DNA from: Terriglobales bacterium | GTDB taxonomy: Bacteria > Acidobacteriota > Terriglobia > Terriglobales > Acidobacteriaceae | Length of the DNA: 64,000 bases | Direction of reading: 5' to 3' | Assembly (NCBI GenBank): GCA_025462725.1 | Contig: JAOAPE010000014.1 | Span: forward strand, 62,001 to 126,000 | Shown: positions 1 through 8,041 of the stretch, in pieces | Numbering within the stretch: position 1 is the first letter of the stretch | How the letters are laid out: every line of letters starts with the position of its first letter | Translations under genes and position numbers: made by a program | The notes under the pieces: model-generated | Told to the model about the DNA's origin: nothing | Seen by the model: only the letters and a program-made list of their open reading frames with translations | Databases searched by the model: none

Positions 1-60
1 CAACGGTGACTTTGTATTTTTCCCGCTCGCGGCTTGACTGCTGCTCTGGGGCGCTCAGAA
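1..60 (-). CDS. hpnE: Squalene-associated FAD desaturase HpnE (5' fragment)
   Basis: Partial gene running off the left edge. After the hpnD stop codon the minus strand stays open in the -1 frame and reads SAPEQQSSREREKYKVTV up to base 1. The KYKVTV end looks like the first beta-strand of a Rossmann FAD-binding fold, as expected for HpnE, the flavoprotein that turns hydroxysqualene into squalene and usually follows hpnD. No ATG, GTG or TTG is available in frame. A CTG at 58-60 overlaps the hpnD stop as CTGA and has AAGGTG about 6 nt upstream, so I take CTG as the likely start. Identity rests on 18 residues plus synteny, so confidence is modest. Confidence 0.5.
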
Positions 61-975
61 GATCACCTTCAGCAGCCCTTGCGAAAGCACGCTGAGTTTT
101 TCTGGAACCGTAAGCCGAACCTTTTCCTGGAAGACGTTGTAATTTCGTGCGGCGATCTTATCGAGCAGTCGGCGATAGATTTCGACGAGCGCCCAAAGGC
201 ACGGACGGCTGTCGTCTTCGATTAGCGGGATCAATTGCTCGGCAGCTTTGTAGAATTCACGCGCACGTTGGGATTCAAACTCGAGCAGCGGAGTAAATGC
301 TGATGATTGAAATCCGTTCGACAGCTTTTCCGGAGTCAGTTCCGCCGGCGATCGCTGAAATCGGACAAGGTCTTCTTCAGGTATGTACACGCGCCCCATC
401 TGCGCGTCCTCTTTGACGTCGCGAATGATGTTGGTAAGTTGAAAGGCAACGCCGGTTTGCTCCGCTAGTGCTTCGGCTGCCGCATCTTTGTATCCGAAGA
501 TGTGAATGCAAACTAATCCGACGACCGATGCCACGTGATAGCAATAGCGATAGAGTTCATCAAACGTCCGGTACGGGACAACAGGCCCAGTGGCGCTAGA
601 CCCAGCTGCGGCGGAGGCAGCGAACTGCAAGTCCATCGCAGTGCCCGCAACGAGTTGCTCGAAAAGTCGCAGTGGGATCTTGAAGCGGGATTGCGTGTCT
701 GCAAGGGCAAGGATCACCGGATCATCGCTACGTTCACCTTCGACCGCGCGACGCAGAGAATATGCCCAAGCCTGAAGCTGCGAACGGCGCTGGTCGAGGG
801 TCAAGCCGGGATCGTCAGAGATATCGTCCGCATGGCGCATGAATGCATAAACAGCGCACAGGGAATTACGCTTGTGTCGAGGCAGCGCAAGAAAAGCGTA
901 GTAGAAGTTCTTCGCCTGCGAGCGGGCCACTCCCCGACAGACAACATAAGCCATCGAAAGCTGCCGGTCGCTCAT
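55..975 (-). CDS. hpnD: Presqualene diphosphate synthase HpnD
   Basis: 306 aa, family length. It condenses two farnesyl diphosphates to presqualene diphosphate, the first step of the three-enzyme HpnD-HpnC-HpnE route to squalene for hopanoids. The first aspartate-rich motif (HADDISDD, residues about 48-55) and the second (NIIRDVKED) that bind Mg-diphosphate are intact, as is the N-terminal SQAKNFYY stretch typical of squalene/phytoene synthases. The ATG overlaps the hpnC stop by 4 nt (ATGA), so the two are translationally coupled. It is the last complete gene of the minus-strand hopanoid operon here. HpnD rather than HpnC is chosen on gene order and sequence character. Confidence 0.9.
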   Translation of the reverse strand: MSDRQLSMAYVVCRGVARSQAKNFYYAFLALPRHKRNSLCAVYAFMRHADDISDDPGLTLDQRRSQLQAWAYSLRRAVEGERSDDPVILALADTQSRFKIPLRLFEQLVAGTAMDLQFAASAAAGSSATGPVVPYRTFDELYRYCYHVASVVGLVCIHIFGYKDAAAEALAEQTGVAFQLTNIIRDVKEDAQMGRVYIPEEDLVRFQRSPAELTPEKLSNGFQSSAFTPLLEFESQRAREFYKAAEQLIPLIEDDSRPCLWALVEIYRRLLDKIAARNYNVFQEKVRLTVPEKLSVLSQGLLKVIF

Positions 976-1988
976 AGCAACTTCCCTTTACGCAATCCGG
1001 CGCGCAATACCATCCAAAGTTTTCGCGGCTTGGAAATCACCGGGCGCGATACGAGAACATCGAAACCCTGCTTCTCAATGGCGTTCAAAATCTCCTGTCC
1101 ACCTCGGCTGAACAGTTCGATATCTACGGCGAGTTCGGGAGAGATCTTCTGAATCAACGGCAGACCGCGCTCAAACCATTCCCGGGCGCGTTCGACCAGG
1201 AACTTCATCAGCGCGATGAATTCCGGAGTAGCGCGGCGCTGCGCTATATCGGATTCGGAAACGCCAAAGCGCTGCATGTCTTCCAGCGGAAGATAGATTC
1301 GCCCTTTGGCGTAATCCACATTCACGTCCTGCCAGAAGTTACCGAGTTGGAGGGCGGTGCATGTGTAGTCCGAAAGCTGCTGACGCTCCTCATCACGGTA
1401 TCCGCCCAGATAAAGCACCAGATGCCCAACAGGATTCGCTGAGTAGTGGCAATACTCGAGGACGTCGTCAAACGTGGGGAATCGCGTGATCGTCTGATCA
1501 CGACGAAATGCCGTGAGCAGATCGGCAAAGGTCTGCTGCGGGATATCGAATTCACGGACGGTCTGCGCTAATGCGACGAACACTGCATGTCGTGGCGAAC
1601 CTGCGTAGCAAGCTCGCAATTCCGCTTCCCATTCGTCAAGCAGGGCAAGCGATTGCTGAACGTCACCGACCTCGTCGCCAAGATCGTCGGAGATTCGGCA
1701 ATACGAATAGACGTTGTAGAAATGTTGCTTCAGGTGCACTGGTAAGAACCAAGTCGCCACAGAGAAATTTTCGTAATGACTTTTCGCCAGCCGCTCGCAG
1801 TAGGCAAATGCCTCACTTAGAGTGGGTGCATGCGCAGGGATCCGGTACTCCGGAGGCAAAGCATTCCATCCCGCTTCGGACAAAGCAGACGCGTTAGCGT
1901 TAGAACGCTGGAGGTTTGAACTTGGCATGGCTGCGGGCGACAGGATTCCCTGTTTCGGTTCTTCTAAGTCTCCGTCGTATTGATTCAC
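972..1988 (-). CDS. hpnC: Hydroxysqualene synthase HpnC
   Basis: 338 aa. Second squalene/phytoene-synthase-family protein of the operon; the family converts presqualene diphosphate to hydroxysqualene. The first motif reads CRISDDLGDE and the second NFWQDVNVDYAKGRIYLP, both characteristic of HpnC. The first roughly 35 residues are low in conservation. The GTG at 1988 lies 8 nt after the upstream dehydrogenase stop; an in-frame ATG (MPSSNL) about 60 nt later is an alternative start. It overlaps hpnD by 4 nt. Function is assigned from family and synteny. Confidence 0.88.
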   Translation of the reverse strand: MNQYDGDLEEPKQGILSPAAMPSSNLQRSNANASALSEAGWNALPPEYRIPAHAPTLSEAFAYCERLAKSHYENFSVATWFLPVHLKQHFYNVYSYCRISDDLGDEVGDVQQSLALLDEWEAELRACYAGSPRHAVFVALAQTVREFDIPQQTFADLLTAFRRDQTITRFPTFDDVLEYCHYSANPVGHLVLYLGGYRDEERQQLSDYTCTALQLGNFWQDVNVDYAKGRIYLPLEDMQRFGVSESDIAQRRATPEFIALMKFLVERAREWFERGLPLIQKISPELAVDIELFSRGGQEILNAIEKQGFDVLVSRPVISKPRKLWMVLRAGLRKGKLL

Positions 1989-1996
1989 ACTGCCCG

Positions 1997-3046
1997 TCAG
2001 TGACCGGGAATGATCGCGGTCTTGATATCGCCGCTGCGATTCAACATGCTGCGCAAAACGTATTGCAGGCGCGAGAGCGGCTCTTCACCGGTGATGTAAT
2101 CCGTGCTCTTGATCTTCTTTTCCGTGATCAGCTTGAATGCTTTGCGGACTGTCTCCGGAGTGTGATGGAACGTGGCCTTCAACGTGATCTCAGAGTAGTG
2201 CAGGAGATTGGTGTCAAGCTCGACTTTGGTCCCAGTCGCGCAGCCACCGAAGAAGTTCACGGTACCGCCTTTGCGAACCATGTCCACTGCCCATTGCCAG
2301 CCTTGCGGGCGGCCAACGGCTTCGATCACCACATCCGGCCCGCGATGGTCAGGAGTAAGCATCTTCACCTTTTGGATAGGATCATCAACATTCGTAATCT
2401 GCACAACATCGTGCGCGCCGAACTTGACCGCCGCTTCCACTTGCTCATCGCGTTTTACGACCGCGATCACATTGCATCCGGAGAGGCGCGCTACCTGGAT
2501 GAATGAAAGACCTATTGGTCCGCCACCGATGATGGCAACGGTGTCACCGACTTCCGCTCCCGTCTCATGAAGGCCACGGAGTACACACGCCAAAGGCTCG
2601 GTCATCGCCGCAGCTTCAAAACTCACGCCCGCGGGAATTTCCAGCATGTTCGATTCAACGATCCTACGCGGAATGCGAATGTATTCAGCGTATGCGCCAT
2701 TGTTGAATAGCAAATCTTCGCAAAGATTTTCCTGGTGCTTGCTACAGTAGAAACACTTGCCGCAAGGCGCGGAGTTCAGCGCCACAACACGCATACCAAC
2801 TTTGAATTTCTTAACGCCGGGGCCCACCTCTTCGATGATGCCCGCAAGCTCGTGTCCGAAGAGTGCCGGAGGAATGATCATGCGCGCGTGATATCCGCGC
2901 TGGAAGACCTTCAAGTCAGTACCGTCAGTGAGGGCTACTTCCACCTTCACGAGCACTTCCCCTTCACCAACGCGGGGAATGGGGACTTTCTCGATCTTCA
3001 CATCCTCTTTGCCGTAGAGGACTGCGGCTGTCATTTTTCCGTTCAC
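1997..3046 (-). CDS. Zinc-type MDR alcohol/polyol dehydrogenase, catalytic Cys replaced by Asp
   Basis: 349 aa member of the medium-chain dehydrogenase/reductase superfamily (sorbitol/threonine dehydrogenase branch). The structural-zinc cluster CGKCFYCSKHQENLC, the GHE motif (H65, E66) and the nucleotide fold GGGPIG are present. At the catalytic-zinc position, where relatives read CGTD, this protein reads DGTD, so the Cys ligand is Asp41. Asp can bind zinc, so the enzyme may still be active with altered metal geometry or substrate. It lies between a second MDR enzyme and hpnC in the hopanoid operon, which suggests work on the sugar-derived hopanoid side chain. Start is GTG with AAGGA upstream; an ATG at 3034 is possible. 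Confidence 0.8.
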   Translation of the reverse strand: MNGKMTAAVLYGKEDVKIEKVPIPRVGEGEVLVKVEVALTDGTDLKVFQRGYHARMIIPPALFGHELAGIIEEVGPGVKKFKVGMRVVALNSAPCGKCFYCSKHQENLCEDLLFNNGAYAEYIRIPRRIVESNMLEIPAGVSFEAAAMTEPLACVLRGLHETGAEVGDTVAIIGGGPIGLSFIQVARLSGCNVIAVVKRDEQVEAAVKFGAHDVVQITNVDDPIQKVKMLTPDHRGPDVVIEAVGRPQGWQWAVDMVRKGGTVNFFGGCATGTKVELDTNLLHYSEITLKATFHHTPETVRKAFKLITEKKIKSTDYITGEEPLSRLQYVLRSMLNRSGDIKTAIIPGH

Positions 3047-3068
3047 GTCTTGCGTCCTTCCAAGTACC

Positions 3069-4178
3069 TTACTGTTGCACAGGCCGAATCACGATCTTCA
3101 TCGAGTCGGGCTGCGGGTTGGCGGCCACCTGGATCGCCGGCACCGCGTCTTTCAAAGCGAACCGGTGAGAGACCAACTTGCTCAGGTCCACCCCACCGTT
3201 AAACACAAAATCTACAGTTTCGTTTTGGATATCCACCGATGCGCTGTACGAGCCCATCAATGTTTTCTCGTCCACACAAATCGCCGCCGGATCAATCGCC
3301 GCTTCGCTGCGAACCGTCTGCGCAAAAAGCATTACGCGACCACCTGGCCGTACGGCATCCATCGCAGGCCGTATTAAGGCATTGCCCCCAACAGCGACTA
3401 CAACTGCGTCCGCGCCCCGTCCCTCCGTCATCTGTTTCATGCGCTCGACGACGTTTTCAGAGGCTGCGTCAATGTTCTCAGTTACACCGAATCCTTTAGC
3501 TATTGTAAGCCTCTGGGAGTACAAATCGGAAGATATAACCCGGGCGCAAGCCCGCCTTGCCAATACAGCCAAAATGATGCCAATCGGGCCTTGTCCCATG
3601 ACCAGAACCGTCTCCCCAGCCTGTAGCCGGAGACTCTGGATTCCCTTCAAACAGGTGTTTACGGGCTCAATGAACGAAGCCTGCTCGAAGCTGACGTTCT
3701 CAGGGATTTTCACCACACCCTTACGTACGATCCAATCCATCACTCGGATGTACTCAGCGAATCCCCCGCCTGCGGCCTCGAAACCCGCTGTCGCACCAAC
3801 TTTCTTGTACACAGGACATTGCGCATAGACCTTGAATCGGCAGTAATAGCACTCGCCGCACGGGATGTGGTGGAAGACCATGACACGATCGCCGACCGCA
3901 AAGTTCTCAACCCCTGGCCCAGTTTTGGCGACGGTGCCGGACATCTCGTGTCCGAATATGCGCGGGGCTGAGTGCGAACCAGTAGCAATCTTCTTAAGAT
4001 CGGTGCCGCAAATTCCGCAAGTATCGATCTTGACGAGCAGCTCTCCCGCTCCAATCTCGGGGACATCGACTGTCTCGACGCGAACGTCATTCACTCCGCG
4101 ATAGACCGCAGCCAGCATGCTGCTGGGGACCGAGACAGGCTCGAATTTCTTCTCGTCCTTAGTTGTTGCTACTGACAT
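3069..4178 (-). CDS. Zinc-type MDR alcohol/polyol dehydrogenase
   Basis: 369 aa, about 20 residues longer at the N-terminus than its downstream paralogue. It has the intact catalytic-zinc motif CGICGTD (Cys57), GHE (H77, E78), four structural-zinc cysteines (CGECYYCRFKVYAQC) and a GQGPIG dinucleotide-binding turn. The family oxidises or reduces polyols, sugars or threonine with NAD(P). It overlaps the upstream hpnG-like gene by 20 nt and is followed 22 nt later by the second dehydrogenase. Position directly after the nucleoside phosphorylase makes ribosylhopane (an aldose) a plausible substrate. This is inference; the sequence alone fixes only the family. Confidence 0.82.
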   Translation of the reverse strand: MSVATTKDEKKFEPVSVPSSMLAAVYRGVNDVRVETVDVPEIGAGELLVKIDTCGICGTDLKKIATGSHSAPRIFGHEMSGTVAKTGPGVENFAVGDRVMVFHHIPCGECYYCRFKVYAQCPVYKKVGATAGFEAAGGGFAEYIRVMDWIVRKGVVKIPENVSFEQASFIEPVNTCLKGIQSLRLQAGETVLVMGQGPIGIILAVLARRACARVISSDLYSQRLTIAKGFGVTENIDAASENVVERMKQMTEGRGADAVVVAVGGNALIRPAMDAVRPGGRVMLFAQTVRSEAAIDPAAICVDEKTLMGSYSASVDIQNETVDFVFNGGVDLSKLVSHRFALKDAVPAIQVAANPQPDSMKIVIRPVQQ

Positions 4179-4905
4179 TAGCCTCTAATCCTTCAAGTAC
4201 TGCTTTAGATTGTTGCTCGATGCGAACTCTAAGCGCGTGGCAAAGCTTTTCAGTAGCGATAGAGCTGTTTGCCGCCAACTTCATCACCGTCCGCCAGAGC
4301 CACGGACGCACGGCAATGTACCCGACAAAGCTTCCAGTCTTGAATTCCCCGGCATCTCCTACGAAACGCCCCATCGGTGGCATGGGGAAATCGTATTCGT
4401 CGGAAATGACTTTCACTGCTGTGCAAGGAACATTGTAAACACGAGCGACATCCGCCACTGCGAAAGCTTCCATGTCTACTGCCTGCGCGCTGTAGTTGTT
4501 CGCAAATATCCGCTTGTGCTCAACCCCGGCGATTGCACCCGCGCTGACGAGAATCCCCTTCCCGCCGGCGGTCTCAATGGTGTTGTTGTCTGACTCTCCT
4601 ACTATGCTCGCCGGTTCAAAGATATCGCCGACCTTCAAGCCGGGAACGAGCGCGCCTGCAAATCCGGCGGAAATGAAATTGCTGACCTGTCCGTTAGCGA
4701 AACGCCACGCAGCATCCGTAGCGATGCGCGCGGAAATACCACCAATCCCGCCCAAAGCCACAATCGCGTTCTCGGATTCGAAAATCTTGATCGTCCGATT
4801 CTGTGAATCCACGGAGGTGCTGTTCCACCCTTTTACAAGTGGCGCAATCTCTCGATCCAATGCCGCGATGATAGCGATTCGCTTTTTGTGATTGGCTTGA
4901 CTCAT
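4159..4905 (-). CDS. hpnG: Hopanoid-associated nucleoside phosphorylase (HpnG-like)
   Basis: 248 aa PNP_UDP_1 (MTA/SAH nucleosidase-like) protein. It has the GGIGG phosphate/ribose loop, SAGFAGAL, the VDMEAF motif whose Met-Glu contacts ribose, and KVISDEYD carrying the base-binding Asp. HpnG removes adenine from adenosylhopane made by HpnH, giving phosphoribosylhopane, the precursor of bacteriohopanetetrol. The start codon overlaps the hpnA stop by 4 nt. The C-terminal roughly 50 residues after the core are helical and variable. Assignment as HpnG rather than housekeeping MTA nucleosidase rests on operon context. Confidence 0.82.
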   Translation of the reverse strand: MSQANHKKRIAIIAALDREIAPLVKGWNSTSVDSQNRTIKIFESENAIVALGGIGGISARIATDAAWRFANGQVSNFISAGFAGALVPGLKVGDIFEPASIVGESDNNTIETAGGKGILVSAGAIAGVEHKRIFANNYSAQAVDMEAFAVADVARVYNVPCTAVKVISDEYDFPMPPMGRFVGDAGEFKTGSFVGYIAVRPWLWRTVMKLAANSSIATEKLCHALRVRIEQQSKAVLEGLEANVSSNN

Positions 4906-5894
4906 GCGACGTATCCGTTCGACTTAAACCAATCCACAGCGCGTCGAAGCGCGTTATCGACGGGAACGATCTTGTAGCCGAGTTCGCGCTCCGCTTTCGC
5001 AGACGAAGCAAACATCTTCTTCCTGCCCATGCGGACAGCGTCAATCGTCGCCCGCGGTTCTTTCCCGCGGATTCGTCCTGTGAAGATCTCGTCGAAAACT
5101 GCGAATCCCAGTGCGAGAGAATGTGGAACCTTCATTGTGGGTGAAGGAAGACCAGTGATTTCCGAAAGTTTGTCTAGCAACTGTTTTAGCGTGAAGTCTT
5201 GTCCGCCAAGAATGTAGCGCTCACCGGGAACCGCGCGCTCCATGGCGGCAATATGTCCGTTCGCCACCTCAGTGACATCGGCGAGGTTGAGTCCGGTATC
5301 CACGTAAGCTGGGAAATTTCGCTTCAAGGAATCGAGAATGATGCGCCCCGTCGGCGTGGGTTTAATGTCCTGCTCGCCAACGGGAGTCGTTGGATTTACG
5401 ACCACCACATTCGCGCCGTTCTTCCCTGCTTCAAGCGCCACCTGCTCCGCCATGAACTTTGAGCGCTTGTAGTGTCCGATTATCTCTGGCAGGGCCACTG
5501 GATCAGCTTCCGTCACGGGGCGTCCATTCGAAGTTGCGAATCCCATGGTCGCCACGCTGCTACAGTAAACAACACGCCGGACGCCTGCCTTTTGCGCTGC
5601 CTCGATGATCGCTCGAGTGCCTTCCACATTGGCCGCGTACATCTCTTTCGGATCAGGAGTCCACAACCGGTAATCCGCAGCGACATGAAAAACAAACTCG
5701 CATCCCTGCATGGCGCCCTGCAGAGAAGCCGGGTCGCGGAGGTCGCCCGTGACCAGATCGGCGTTCAACTCAGCGATGTTGTCCTTGCGACTTGTAGGAC
5801 GAACAAGCAAGCGCAACTCCGCTCCGCGTGCGGCCAATTGCTTGGCCACATGCGAGCCGACAAATCCCGTTGCGCCTGTTACGAATGCTTTCAT
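4902..5894 (-). CDS. hpnA: Hopanoid-associated NAD-dependent sugar epimerase HpnA
   Basis: 330 aa extended short-chain dehydrogenase. The N-terminal TGATGFVG nucleotide-binding motif, the catalytic SSVA serine region and the YKRSK (YxxxK) active-site pair are all present. HpnA proteins are conserved in hopanoid clusters, but their exact reaction is not settled; an epimerase or reductase step on a sugar-linked hopanoid is usually proposed. I use the ATG at 5894 (MKAFVTG), not the TTG 12 nt upstream, because the fold begins right after it. A hairpin at 5913-5935 lies just upstream and separates this gene from the preceding operon member. Confidence 0.88.
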   Translation of the reverse strand: MKAFVTGATGFVGSHVAKQLAARGAELRLLVRPTSRKDNIAELNADLVTGDLRDPASLQGAMQGCEFVFHVAADYRLWTPDPKEMYAANVEGTRAIIEAAQKAGVRRVVYCSSVATMGFATSNGRPVTEADPVALPEIIGHYKRSKFMAEQVALEAGKNGANVVVVNPTTPVGEQDIKPTPTGRIILDSLKRNFPAYVDTGLNLADVTEVANGHIAAMERAVPGERYILGGQDFTLKQLLDKLSEITGLPSPTMKVPHSLALGFAVFDEIFTGRIRGKEPRATIDAVRMGRKKMFASSAKAERELGYKIVPVDNALRRAVDWFKSNGYVA

Positions 5895-5912
5895 TTCCCG
5901 CTTCAATCAATA

Positions 5913-5935
5913 AGGGCACGGATTTACCGTGCCCT
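5913..5935 (-). promoter_or_regulatory. Hairpin inside the hopanoid operon
   Basis: Perfect 8-bp inverted repeat AGGGCACG / CGTGCCCT with a 7-nt loop, in the 65-nt gap between the unknown 141-aa gene and hpnA. On the minus strand it is followed by TTATTGATTG, a weak U-tract. It could be an attenuator, a leaky terminator or an RNA-processing/stability element setting different levels for the shc-hpnH and hpnA-hpnD halves of the operon. Confidence 0.55.
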
Positions 5936-5959
5936 CATCGCCACTCAATATTAAACTGT

Positions 5960-6385
5960 CTATTCCAAGGCCTCGGGCGTGATCCCAATATTCTTCTCGC
6001 CTGCTGCGCGTTTCTCCCAATATTTCTTGACCCAGGCTTCATAGCTTTTCCCGGCTGCGGTATCGCGTCCACTGAAAACCAGGGCGGCAATGTCGGAATA
6101 AGGAATGCTGATCTTTGTGTCAGCATCCTTCGGAAAGAGGCGAACCACTGAATCAGCCAGTGCTGACCCTGTGCGACGATCGAAAATATACCCTTCGATC
6201 TTGCTGCCGTCCTTGCGAGTAATGGTCACATCGCCACGAAAATCGAATGCCTTTTCGAATGCCGAGCGAATCTCTGCTTCCGACGCCAACTCCGGCACCC
6301 AGCCTTCCAGCTTTTCATGAGCTGTACCCGGCGCGACTTCGAGAGCATCCGGATTCTTCACATCCTGTTCGGAGACGTTGCTCAC
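5960..6385 (-). CDS. Conserved-looking unknown protein of the hopanoid operon
   Basis: 141 aa, soluble, charged, no signal peptide or membrane segment. The first 40 residues are helical. The middle ([18 protein letters not shown] ... [15 protein letters not shown]) has alternating strands that could form a small Sm/SH3-like barrel, and the C-terminus is a basic helix ending in a short tail. I do not recognise a named family. Its ATG overlaps the hpnH stop by 4 nt, and it precedes hpnA by 65 nt. That coupling argues for a role in hopanoid biosynthesis, perhaps as an accessory or scaffold to HpnH. No catalytic motif is visible. Confidence 0.75.
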   Translation of the reverse strand: MSNVSEQDVKNPDALEVAPGTAHEKLEGWVPELASEAEIRSAFEKAFDFRGDVTITRKDGSKIEGYIFDRRTGSALADSVVRLFPKDADTKISIPYSDIAALVFSGRDTAAGKSYEAWVKKYWEKRAAGEKNIGITPEALE

Positions 6386-7509
6386 GCGTTTGTCTCCTCG
6401 AGTTCAGCGGCGGACTTGTGTAACTGTTCGACTCCGACGAATCCATGCACTGCCTTCGCAGGCTCATTCAGAAGCTCAAGCGCGCCCGCATCTTTGTAGG
6501 TATTGAACAGCGTCGCGCGGACAGTGTCGAAAAATCCGCCGAGCGATCCGAAAGTATCATTCACCGCGGAAGGCTCATAGCCACAGTGCACCATGCAATT
6601 CGCGCATTGCGGATTGCCAGATTCGGTGCCGTACTCTTTCCAGACAGTGGTTTCCATCAACTCTTTGTAGGAATCGGCGTAGCCGTCCTGAAGGAGGTAG
6701 CAGGGTTTCTGCCATCCGAAGATGTTGTAGGTTGGCATGCCCCACGGAGTGCATGAGTAAGGCCGCTTTCCCATCAGAAATTCGACAAAGAGCGGAGATT
6801 GGTTGAATCGCCACGTCTTTTTGCGATTGGAAAATATCGCGCGGAACAATCGGCGCGTGCGCGCGCGTCCGAGAAAATGCTGCTGATCAGGCGCTTTGTC
6901 GTAAGAGTATCCCGGCGAGAGCATCATGCTCTCAACACCGATGTCCATCATCTCGTCAAAAAATGCGCGGACACTGTTCGCGTCGGCGCCGTCAAAGAGA
7001 GTGGTGTTTGTCGTGACGCGGAAGCCACGTTCCAGCGCTGCTTTGATTCCTTCCACCGCAATGTCATATCCGCCTTCGCGGCAGACAGAAAAATCATGGT
7101 GTTCCTTCTGCCCGTCCATGTGAACGGAGAAGGTCAAATACTTGCTCGGCTTGAACAGTCCAATTTTCTCCTTCAACAGCAGAGCATTCGTGCAGAGATA
7201 AATGTACTTCTTGCGCGCAACCAGTCCTTCAACGATCTCCGCGATCTGCGGATGCATCAGCGGCTCACCGCCGGGGATGCTGACCATCGGCGCGCCACAT
7301 TCGTCCACTGCCTGGAAACATTGTTCCGGCGTGAGGTTCTTTTTCAGGATGTGAGCTGGATACTGGATCTTGCCGCAGCCCGCGCAAGCGAGATTGCAGC
7401 GGAACAGCGGTTCCAGCATAAGCACCAAGGGATAGCGCTCCCGCCCAGCAAGCTTTTGCCGCAGCACATAGCTCGCTACCGTCCACATCTGTGAAACTGG
7501 AACTGCCAT
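6382..7509 (-). CDS. hpnH: Hopanoid C35 radical SAM enzyme HpnH (adenosylhopane synthase)
   Basis: 375 aa. Radical SAM protein with the CNLACAGC motif (Cys38, 42, 45) for the 4Fe-4S cluster, followed by the GGEP SAM-binding motif. A C-terminal cysteine group CANCMVHC matches the extended HpnH family. HpnH adds the 5'-deoxyadenosyl group to diploptene/hopene, giving adenosylhopane, the first extended (C35) hopanoid. The gene is 11 nt downstream of the DUF1801 gene stop-to-start and couples to the next gene through an ATGA overlap. Length and motifs fit the family closely. Confidence 0.95.
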   Translation of the reverse strand: MAVPVSQMWTVASYVLRQKLAGRERYPLVLMLEPLFRCNLACAGCGKIQYPAHILKKNLTPEQCFQAVDECGAPMVSIPGGEPLMHPQIAEIVEGLVARKKYIYLCTNALLLKEKIGLFKPSKYLTFSVHMDGQKEHHDFSVCREGGYDIAVEGIKAALERGFRVTTNTTLFDGADANSVRAFFDEMMDIGVESMMLSPGYSYDKAPDQQHFLGRARTRRLFRAIFSNRKKTWRFNQSPLFVEFLMGKRPYSCTPWGMPTYNIFGWQKPCYLLQDGYADSYKELMETTVWKEYGTESGNPQCANCMVHCGYEPSAVNDTFGSLGGFFDTVRATLFNTYKDAGALELLNEPAKAVHGFVGVEQLHKSAAELEETNA

Positions 7510-7520
7510 CGATTCTCCTC

Positions 7521-8039
7521 TTACTTGCCTTTTGCCGCTGCTCTTGCCTTTATGCGTTTTGCGATCTCTGCGCGTGGAGTCGGCTTGTGTGCAGCGCGAA
7601 TGTCCTGATAGCGCTTCATGTATGTCTTTGCCGAAATCCTTTTGACCGATTCTCCGATCACATCAAGCGCAAGGTCTTCCAATTTCTTGAACCGGACGCG
7701 TGACTTGCCTACATCCAATTTCTTTCCCGTCTTTGCCCACGCAGCCTTAAACCATTTGGCTTCGTCCTCTGAGCCGTAGATGCCACTCAAGTACAGAGCC
7801 ATGTGGTTTTTCTGCGACGCTAAAGCGATGAACAGCAGCGGCTTTGTTGGATCGCAATGGTATCCAGCGGGAAATATTCGATGCGGAACGAAGTATCCGA
7901 TCATCCCGTAAAGGATTCCCTCTTCGTAATCCTTGTCCAGATTCTTCAGGATCACGTTGCGGATCGCTGTAATTGCCGGACGACGGTCCTCGGGCAGCGA
8001 CTTCAGATACGCGTCGACAGTGCTAGCTTTTGTCTGCAC
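7521..8039 (-). CDS. DUF1801 / YdhG-like protein
   Basis: 172 aa protein with the DUF1801 pattern: an N-terminal helix ([23 protein letters not shown]), a GMIGYFVP loop, and a central [19 protein letters not shown] strand region. The C-terminus is strongly basic ([12 protein letters not shown]). Biochemical function of the family is unknown; the fold is YdhG-like. It lies 2 nt after the shc stop and 11 nt before hpnH, so it is co-transcribed with hopanoid genes. A role there is only inferred from position. Confidence 0.82.
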   Translation of the reverse strand: MQTKASTVDAYLKSLPEDRRPAITAIRNVILKNLDKDYEEGILYGMIGYFVPHRIFPAGYHCDPTKPLLFIALASQKNHMALYLSGIYGSEDEAKWFKAAWAKTGKKLDVGKSRVRFKKLEDLALDVIGESVKRISAKTYMKRYQDIRAAHKPTPRAEIAKRIKARAAAKGK

Positions 8040-8041
8040 GG

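Noticed and set aside
535-1152. 205-codon plus-strand frame across hpnD/hpnC
   Set aside because: Antisense to two conserved genes with intact motifs; composition of a shadow frame.
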